From assembly GCA_035610365.1 (NCBI GenBank), contig CM069433.1:127428545-127492544 (forward strand): a DNA stretch of 64,000 nt, given 5' to 3'. The translations under genes and the position numbers were made by a program. The stretch's first letter is position 1, and every line of letters starts with the position of its first letter. Source of the DNA: Aquatica leii. Lineage: Eukaryota > Arthropoda > Insecta > Coleoptera > Lampyridae. The notes under the pieces are model-generated. The model saw only the letters and a program-made list of their open reading frames with translations, was not told the origin of the DNA and searched no databases. Below are positions 56,459 through 64,000 of the stretch, one piece after another.

Positions 56459-57700
56459 GCACCCGCCTCGATAAAGACGAGCTTCCTTCGAGGCGGAAGG
56501 CACAGCGGCGGTTTGGAGGTTGGCAGTGCGTAGTTGTACTGCACGGGCGTAATCATGTGGCGTCCTATGTCTCGGTGGAACAAGGAGTCAAGATCGGCTG
56601 GCGGCGCTTTCGCAGAGTTATTCAAGCCTTGCGCTGAAAGGCATTTGGGGAACCTCCGTCAGTAAGTTTGGAAACTCAGTTCAATAATTAGGTGGTTGGC
56701 CCTTCGGTAGTAAACAATTCATCCGAAAGTGGGTCTAAGTTTCGAAAGTTGTTGAGACGCCGTAGGAAAATATACGGTACCAGGCGACGCAGCTCGGTTA
56801 TCCCCAGGCCGCTTTCTCTTATGCTTGTATGGATAAATTGATGGCTGGTGTGGATGTTGAGAGCCAGGGTCTTCTTCGCCATTCTCTTAATCATGCGGTC
56901 AGCTTCGTGGAGGACGACGCCGGTGGTGGAAGGTGTTTGCAGTCCGTAGAGCATTCAGGGCGCCAAAAACCTACGCAGGATGGTGTAGCGTTGGAAGGGC
57001 TTTACCAGTGCTTTTGAAAGGGCAGTCAACCACTTGTTCAGATGAACTAGGGTTGGTTTCATAACTCCACTTTATGCTATTTGCAGCCCGAGGTATCGAA
57101 AAGGAAAAAGGGTCCCGATAGTTGGGATTCAGGTTCTCCCGATGGTAAACACTGGTGCGGTTCGCATGAAAGTTTTCCCTTGAATGGTAGTGGCGCAGAT
57201 GAACTCGCATTTCTTAGGGTTGATTTGCATACACCACCGGTCTAAATATCTTTGGACCAAATCCAGCCGCGGAGGATAGATTCCCGGTAGTCGAGAAGGA
57301 TGAGGTCGTCAGCGAAAGCGAGTGCGGAGATGTACACGGTAGAAGTAATGGAGCCTCCCGATCTTGAGAGAGAGTTGAGTGAGCATAAAAACTTGTCCAT
57401 AACGAGGTCGAACAGGATGGGGCTAAGTGGGCCTCCTTGTCAAACCTCGTTTAAGATAAAGATGGAATGAAGACCTATCACGTCCGATTTGGAGGGTTGT
57501 GGTAGCTGTGGTAAGGGACTCCATAATGTAAATTATGAGGGTCTCGTACCGCTGGTGGCGCCGCGAAGCGTGTTAAATGGCTCTATAGGAGACGGTGTCG
57601 AAGGCTTTCCGGAGATCAAAAGAAAAGACGTTGATGCTTTTCCGGGCTATAGTGCAGCTCTTGATATAGTGGTCGAGCAAATTATAGAAATCACTTCGTG
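56459..57700 (-). pseudogene. R2-type non-LTR retrotransposon, RT and thumb part
   Basis: From high to low on the minus strand: SFDLRKAFDTVSYRAI (first catalytic Asp), a stop-containing QGGPLSPILFDLVMDKFL block, ALAFADDLILLDY (catalytic FADD), then a MRVHLRHYHSREN region, LHEADRMIKRMAKKTLALNI and IRESGLGITELRRLVPYIFL of the R2 thumb. The 3' part continues at 51980 across the Ty3 insertion. The 5' end is truncated at about 57700 inside the RT, a normal outcome of non-LTR retrotransposition. Frames are broken in several places. Confidence 0.8.
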
Positions 57701-57709
57701 TGTAGCAAT

Positions 57710-57965
57710 TGTGTACTTTTAACATTTTTCTAATTTCAATTTTAAATTTATAATAAGGTAATTCTTTCAAATGCTGGGAAAGATTATTATATAGCTTAAT
57801 GCCATTGTAGATCGGAAAATTTGTATAAAAAGAATTATTATGTTTAGATATGAGCATCAGATTGCTGTTTCTAGTAGGATGTAAATGAATATCACTGTCA
57901 GTTATAAAATTATGAGTATCTTTATGCATAAAACATGATAGTTTATGTATGTTAATACCTGTCAA
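57710..57965 (-). pseudogene. C-terminal tail of another non-LTR element
   Basis: The minus-strand frame reads FPIYNGIKLYNNLSQHLKEL, then KFKIEIRKMLKVHNCYTRSD. This is the tail block (lyN.LP..ik ... fk..lk) found at the end of CR1/RTE-type ORF2 proteins in arthropods. The R2 remnant joins it directly at about 57705, so the truncated R2-type copy probably inserted into it. Confidence 0.5.
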
Positions 57966-58104
57966 TGTTAATATTATGTATTTGTTTCAAGTTGGCCGAC
58001 ACGATTTACGAATCTTCACGTTACAGATAAGACGTAATATTTTTTTGGAGCACAAACACTCGGCGACTATTTGTCGAATTACCCTAAATAACAATTGAGG
58101 GGGT

Positions 58105-58345
58105 CAGACGTAAAAGGGTTTAAGTGCACTTTTTTGTCAAGTTGCTTTAAGTGCGTATTCCTACAGTTAAAGGTTATTATTATTTGATAGTAAAAGGATT
58201 TAAGTGCATTTCGCCTCTTTAGTGCCATCTATTGGTCTGCTAAATAATGTTACGCAAAAAAGATACGATTTGAGTTAGAAGTAAAGAGGTTCAATTGCAC
58301 TTGAATCGTTTTACTTCTGACATTCTTTTACTGTTCTTTAAGTGC
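58105..58345. repeat. Left subterminal repeat array of the AATT transposon
   Basis: Copies of GTAAAAGGRTTTAAGTGCA or parts of it occur at about 58110-58129, 58145-58155, 58190-58209 and 58336-58345, and a palindromic double copy (GTAAAGAGGTTCAATTGCAC then TTGAATCGTTTTAC) at 58281-58313. Probable transposase-binding sites; the gene's first exon begins about 70 bp beyond. Confidence 0.7.
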
Positions 58346-58412
58346 TGTGTTGTTAATAGTGTAGTGTGTTATTATTATTCGCTTAATTTAGTTTATTTAA
58401 ATCTAGTTTTCA

Positions 58413-60602
58413 ATGGATAGTGACAAAGAAAATGGTGGTAAGTAGACAATATCAAAATACATTAAAAAATATCCAAATTACGTCAAATTAGCTATGCAAA
58501 CATAAAGTTAGGTTAATTTGTTCGATTTGTTTTCTTTGCAATCGTATGGCACCTGTAATGTATTAGATTATGATTAATGTGACAGACTTAAATAACATTA
58601 AAAATGCAATATTTTTCTTTTTACAGAAATATCAGACCCTTATCAAACTGATGAAGATTCGGATTATAAACCAGAGTTAGATGGACAAGGTAATAGTGAC
58701 GAGATTGTAGTTAACGATAATCATGCCGGTGAAGAAGATAGTCAATCCAGCCAAAGCGAGTCTTTCCATGTTACACCTTTAAAAACAAGACAGCGTAAAC
58801 GGCGCCCCCAGACCTGGAAAGACAATTTTGCCAAGAGACTGCGAACTGAAGGTAAAAAGTATGTTGGTCGTAAGAACAACTCACAAAAAGGTAGACAATT
58901 AAAAGAATACAATCATGTGTGTCGATACCATTGTAATCAAAACATAAGTGAGGCTGAAAGACGTCAACTATTCAAAAAATTTTATGAATTACCATCGTAC
59001 GATCTACAAACTTCATTTCTATCTTCATGTATTAAAAAAGTTAAACCTAAAAGATGCAAATCAGATTCTGCTAAAGACAAAAGTTATAGCACACTCATAA
59101 CATTGTTGGGACACCGCGTGTGCAAAAGTTTCTTTCTGCGCACGTTTGACATTACTGTGAGACGTTTTCAAGTAGTTTGTTCAAAAATAACAGAACTAGG
59201 AATAGTTGAAACTGATAAACGGGGAAAGAAAGAACCTCCAAACAAAATTAAGGAATCCTGTAGAAGAAATATTATTACCCATATTAATATGTTTCCCAAA
59301 TATAACAGTCATTATTCAAGAAGAGACAATCCAAATGCTAGATACCTTCAGGGCGATTTGTCTATAAGTAAGATGTACAAAATGTACAAGGAGTTTTGTA
59401 ATGAACAACATGAGGAACCCGTAAAAGAATCATATTATAGGTTTGTTTTTAACACGGAATTCAATTTAAGATTCCATAAGCCTAATAGCGATACGTGTAG
59501 CCGTTGTAACAATTTTCAGAACTTGATAAAATATTCTGAAAACGAGGAAATCGTAAAAAATGCCAAGCGCGATTTAGAATTACATCACAGAAAAGCCCAG
59601 AAGGCGAACGATGTCAAAAGATGTGATATCGAAGCAAATAAAGATTCCGAGAATACTACTGTAATTTGCTTCGATTTGCAACAAACCCTGCCGACACCGC
59701 ACTTAACTACATCGAAGGTATTTTACCTTCGTCAGTTATGGACGTACAATTTTTGCGTGTATGACTTACTGAGCGGAAAAAGCCATATGTTTGTTTGGGA
59801 TGAAACGATTGCCTCACGAGGATCGCAGGAAATAGGGTCATGTCTGTTAGAGTTTATTAAACGTCTGCCTCCACACATCACAAAACTCATTGCATATAGT
59901 GATTCATGTGGGGGTCAGAATAAAAACAAAAACATTTGCAAATTGTTCACTTTTTTAGTACAAGCCACTAACTTGACTGAGATTCACCATAAGTTCTTGG
60001 AGCCTGGCCACACTTTCATGGAATGTGACAGGAGCTTTGGTTTAATAGAAAAAAGAAAACGACAATATCCACAAGTTTTTATCCCCAAACACTGGCAGGA
60101 AGTAATACAGAATTCTTCAACAAAATTTGTCCTATACAATATGGCTACAGATGATTTTTATTCTTTTTCACCCCTCCATCAAATGATGAAAGATCCTAAA
60201 AAGAACACGACAGGGCAAGTTCTGAAATGGAGAAGCATTTCCTGGCTGGCGTATTTTAAATCAGAAAAGTTTTCATTTAAATATAAATGTACATTGAACA
60301 ACGATTTTGAGTTTTTGGCATGTTCAATCGCAGCATTGCAGGTTGGACGGCCATCTTTGCAGCTATCTATTTTGCAACCCCTGAACGACACTACATTAAA
60401 AATAAGAACGGCAAAATATAAAAATCTTCAAAGTCTCTTGGAATTCGTTCCTCCACTTTACCATAAATATTATAAAAGTTTAAAGCATGAAGGGAAATCT
60501 TCAGCCAGTACCGCAGTCAAAACGGGATCAGCAACAACTACTACAGGCAAGGAATCTGATGACGAAGAAGATAGCCTCTTTCTGGAATCAGACTATGAGT
60601 AA
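58413..60602 (+). CDS. DUF7869-like DDD/E transposase, 666 aa, uninterrupted
   Basis: Exon 1 is 58413-58437 (MDSDKENG) and exon 2 58627-60602, phase 1, GT/AG; no stop or frame change. An acidic N-terminus and a basic block (RQRKRRPQTWKDNFAKRLRT) are followed by a helical domain and a CxxC finger (DTCSRC, residues 297-302). The catalytic-looking core has CFDLQQTLP (D358), RQLWTYNFCVYD, VWDETIASRG, AYSDSCGGQNKN (D434) and GHTFMECDRSFGLIEKRKR (E474, D476). D476 is kept in both relatives in this window, while E474 is Asp in one, so a D-D-D set is more likely. The acidic C-terminus ends ESDYE. AATAAA lies 68 bp after the stop. Catalysis is inferred from the motif pattern and the TIR setting. Confidence 0.87.
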
Positions 60603-60669
60603 TACGAATATAGTACATTTTGTACTTATTTTTATTATTATCTTTTTTTTCAATATTTTATAGTAAGGT

Positions 60670-60675
60670 AAATAA
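60670..60675 (+). terminator. Polyadenylation signal of the transposase gene
   Basis: AATAAA in GGTAAATAAAGTTC shortly after the stop codon. Confidence 0.55.
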
Positions 60676-60729
60676 AGTTCAAAATAAAATTTATTAGAAT
60701 GCGTGTTTCCTTTCACTATAAGTATTAAT

Positions 60730-61208
60730 AACTTCACTTGAACCGTTTTACGCATTTCAAACGGTAATTTTGATTCAAGTACATTTTATTAAAAAAAGAG
60801 GCAAAAGACAGAAATACTCTATTAGACAGGATAGTTTCAGCGATACAGATAAGATTTTTCACTAGAAATAATGTCCCTAACTATTGATTCGAATTTTCAA
60901 ATATCAATAACTTTCAAGCTAATAATAAAGTATATTTTAGTACAGTAATTGCACTTGAATCATTTTATCACCAATTTTTTTTTACATGCATAATGATTCA
61001 AGTACATTTTTGCAAAAAAAATGAATAAAAAAGCAAAATTAATAAATTCCTTCTCCTTGGTAATGTTTTTTCACCTTTAAATAAAGCTAAAATATGAACA
61101 CAGTTTTCCAAACTTATTGTTGGAATTTTGAAATTCAAGTTAACTTTAAAGCCATTTATCTCATAACTAACGCAAATGCACTTAAACCCTTTTACTTCTT
61201 GGCCCCTC
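60730..61208. repeat. Right subterminal repeat array of the AATT transposon
   Basis: CACTTGAACCGTTTTAC (about 60735), GATTCAAGTACATTT (60774), GCACTTGAATCATTTTATC (60951), GATTCAAGTACATTTT (60995) and GCACTTAAACCCTTTTACTTC at the TIR (61180). Same motif as the left array, mostly inverted relative to it. Confidence 0.7.
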
Positions 61209-61212
61209 AATT

Positions 61213-63340
61213 GCATAACTTAATAAAGGATGCACGATGGTATAGTAGAAGTTGATCATTGCCCTTGTAGCGAAGTTATTTCTTAATGAGGAAAGGAAAT
61301 AATGAGATTTATTTAGTCAAGCACAATTTATCAATATAATCGTGCCAAGATGCATTTTTATCAATTTTTAATCATAAAAGTTTAAAGGAATCCGTTAGCT
61401 TAAATGTATTACGATTTATGGAAACATGCAGACAATTAGGCTTGTTAATTATGGTTGTATCGATGTTAATTGCGACATGGTTCTTCGTTAAGCAATCTTG
61501 TTATATTGAAACAAACAATAGTTTATTTATTAAATTCTTAGCTAACAGAACACTACCCACAGACACGTGACTGAAAACAGAATTTTATAACTGCTCATTG
61601 TATTGGCAGTATCAATTATTACGGTTCTATTTGCACAGATGATACCTTATATTACTAAAATAAAAAGTTTAATTTTTAATTATAAATAGAAGACAGATCG
61701 TATTTTTGTTTCAGTAACTAAGCATCATAACAAATGAAAGCAAATCTAGAACATTTAGCCCTACATCCCCTATAATATTAAATAGTAGGGATAAACATGC
61801 TTAAAGCAAATACACTTCTGATCTTTTTATTGTTAAGCAAAAAAACTATATTTTTATAAAAATACAAAACCTGTAGCTCTGGAGTAGCGTAATTGCGAGA
61901 ATTTTATGACTTGGTATTACGATGTATTAACCCTTTGTTGTTTATTACTTATTAAAAAATGTTTCACTTCCATAATGTTTGTTGAAATTTCCGCTACCAT
62001 AGTATCTTTTGTATTAAACTATTTCAATTATTTCAAGTTTACATTGAAATTAATAATTGACATACTTTTTTTATACAATGATATTGAAATTAGCATTGTA
62101 TAAACCAAATTGTAATTGACTTCAATTTGAACAACTGTACTTAATTGTAATATTAAAGGAATTTTAGTAATTTAATTATTTCATATTCAAACTTAAAAAA
62201 GAATGTAAATGTTTTATTTGCAACTATGCATTTTATTTATGACATCTGTATGAATATTTGTTAATTTGAAGTTATAGCTTTCGTGCCATGACAATAATTT
62301 GTGTATGAATTAAAAGTAGATTTCTTTCTGTCTGAACCTTTATTCAGTTTCTGGAAAACTGTAATCATTGTAATTCCGAAATTGGCGAATAGATAGCGTC
62401 GAATCAATTCCAAATATAAACTTTTGCAATGAAGAGAATCTTTTTGTACAATCAATTTCAAACTAATTATGGTTGCAAAAGAGAAAATTGGTGTTTGTTT
62501 CTGCAAATATCAGTTTAATTGTCATAGAAAAATCGTTATGAATATTTTGCTAAATACATACACTTGAAAAGTGTATTTGTAAAAATATATACGTTTATAA
62601 GATACTTTCGTTTGCAGTCAACACCAATATTCATTTCTCAAATTGTTATCGATTCGTGAATACAAAGCACGCATTGATTGAAAAGAATGAGTTAATTGAA
62701 CAGTAGTGTTTCCTAATATAAACGTTTTTATATATTAGTTGAATGGCTAAAGTTTAGAAATTATACAATTTATCATTACTGCAAATAAACGTTAAACGCA
62801 AAGTCGAGCAAAAAATAGCTAATTTACTGGAATCTTAAGAATTGTTGTAGATTATGTATTATAATAATATCAAATAGTGATACTAGTCTAAAAACTCATC
62901 AATGTTATTTAATGTAGATTTCACTGTAAAGCAAATGTAAAAAACATGAAAAATATTTTAGACATATCCTGAATTTTCAGCTCCGGTTTATTAACGTCGT
63001 TAGTCCACAGCCTTCAAAATTTATTTAATAATTTCATTTAATCTTTCTTTTAAATGTATTCACATAAAAAATGTTTAAATTTGATGTAAAAATTTTGGTG
63101 AGGATTTTAAAACAAATTCAAAGCAGTTTTCTGGTGTTATATGTAATTTATTTTTTCCAACAACTAGTTGTATAAGCTTTCATTATTACATTATTAGGTT
63201 GTGAAGTAACACTTTTTTCGACCGCAGGTAAATACTAGTTCATTACTAACTACTTATTGATATTGAACATATTTATATTTAAATTTTCTGGTAGTTCTAT
63301 AACAGTTTTAAAGAAATAGTTTACAATAGTATATTACATA
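61213..63340. other. AT-rich stretch, no recognisable gene
   Basis: Short open frames only, none with family features; no terminal repeats defined. Confidence 0.4.
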
Positions 63341-63455
63341 CCGAGGCGGAAAGTATTCCATTTCTGTCGAGAGAACTATAGTTTACCGAGAGGCATAGCC
63401 TCGAGGTGAACTAGTTCTCGAGACAAATGGAACACTTTTGCCAAGGTTTGTATAC
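63341..63455. repeat. Imperfect palindrome
   Basis: The left arm CCGAGGCGGAAAGTATTCCA ... TCGAGAGAAC ... ACCGAGAGGC is matched in reverse complement by GCCTCGAGGTGAAC ... CTCGAGAC ... TGGAACACTTTTGCC. Two arms of about 50 bp with little spacer. Looks like a foldback element or a small MITE. Confidence 0.55.
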
Positions 63456-64000
63456 AATTTTATTCACAATCAGCCATTAAATAAATAAATAAGATAAAAC
63501 TAAAAAAAAAAGAATAAAAACCTACTTCCAAAATATTATCGTTTATTCCGGTAAAATATTAACAAGTAGTAGGCACTTCACGATTGACATATATCTAATT
63601 TATGATTGATATTTTATCAAATTAGTTAAAACAAAACACACATAAATTACTGGTTCGGAAAGTATACATTACTGACCGTGGGGTTTCATTACGTACGCGT
63701 TTTTTTAGCAATGGAACCCCTTACTTACCAACCTTTAGGATTATGATTATAAGCGACTTAGGCCGCGTCGTAGTTAAATACCCAGACTTAAGTTTGGTCC
63801 TAGTTTCTCCTTGATAGTCAAAACAGGAAGTAGGCCTTTGCCGTATTGTTGTTCATGAATCCAACCCAAACAAACTGACGTTTTGCACGACATTGTAGCT
63901 TGAATCTTCAGAGTGGTAAACGTTACTAACTGAGTGTAAATAAAATTGTTAACTAAGAGCAAAACGTTAATGCCACGCTCACGGATTTCTACATTTTAAG
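63456..64000. other. Window end, nothing recognised
   Basis: Contains GGGGTTTCATTA ... GCAATGGAACCCC at 63678-63719, a weak inverted repeat that may belong with the palindrome before it. No gene seen. Confidence 0.3.

Larger units (their letters stand above)
58097..61208 (+). mobile_element. Intact DNA transposon with DUF7869-like transposase, AATT target duplication (Sola-like?)
   Basis: The left end is GAGGGGGTCAGACGTAAAAG and the right end (reverse complement) GAGGGGCCAAGAAGTAAAAG, both continuing GGTTTAAGTGCA. AATT flanks both ends (58093-58096 and 61209-61212). Within 300 bp of the left end and 500 bp of the right end are repeated words of the form TTTAAGTGCA / TGCACTTGAA in both orientations. 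The single two-exon gene occupies the centre. A 4-bp target duplication with GAG ends fits what I remember of Sola elements, but I cannot confirm that. Confidence 0.88.

Noticed and set aside
1-64000. CRISPR array, bacterial operons, tRNA or rRNA genes
   Set aside because: Introns, polyadenylation signals and eukaryotic transposons exclude a prokaryote; no regular spacer arrays and no tRNA cloverleaf or rRNA sequence were recognised by eye.

Overview
The window is AT-rich arthropod (probably insect) nuclear DNA, packed with transposable elements of nearly every class. The only host gene I can recognise is an alpha-1,6-fucosyltransferase (FUT8 / FucT6) on the + strand. Its six exons run from 23308 to 42302 and splice into an open frame of about 560 codons. 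Three of its introns are 48 bp, one is 279 bp, and intron 2 is about 16.9 kb. That intron holds a succession of dead transposons: hAT, a Penelope-like element, PIF/Harbinger, an integrase of the KRBA2 type, a P element split by a hAT element, and a transposon with AATT target duplications. The exon-intron structure, polyadenylation signals and the mix of elements (BEL/Pao, P, pogo, Penelope, R2-like) point to an insect. I cannot name the species.

Layout. 1-3450: CACTA-like transposase broken by a stop, followed by its DUF4806 companion gene. 4740-6090: gypsy and Myb/SANT remnants. 6762-9668: a complete pogo-like element with TIRs and TA duplication. 9835-10236: hAT fragment. 10250-19260: a three-level nest, in which a gypsy gag is split by a BEL/Pao LTR element (10694-18520) whose RT is itself split by a 2.0-kb element with 12-bp TIRs and TTAA duplications (13619-15642). 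20553-20958: short hAT MITE with perfect 8-bp duplication. 22074-22640: large head-to-head inverted repeat carrying two hammerhead-like ribozyme motifs. 23308-42302: FUT8. 42390-43480: retroelement remnant. 44780-47985: two-gene PIF/Harbinger element. 48270-50640: R1-type non-LTR remnant. 51428-57700: R2-type non-LTR remnant split by a young Ty3/gypsy element (51981-56458) with apparently identical LTRs. 58097-61208: a 3.1-kb DNA transposon with an uninterrupted 666-aa transposase. 61213-64000: AT-rich sequence without recognisable genes.

The most interesting item is the element at 58097-61208. It has TIRs, an AATT target duplication, arrays of subterminal repeats and an intact DUF7869-like transposase with a conserved D-D-D pattern. 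A decayed sister with the same AATT duplication and related TIR lies at 37049-38944, and a third, more distant transposase fragment at 39320-39790. Together they describe one transposon group in three states of preservation, possibly close to the Sola superfamily.

All family names come from reading motifs by eye; no database search was possible. Most transposon genes are broken, and the breaks are described rather than repaired.
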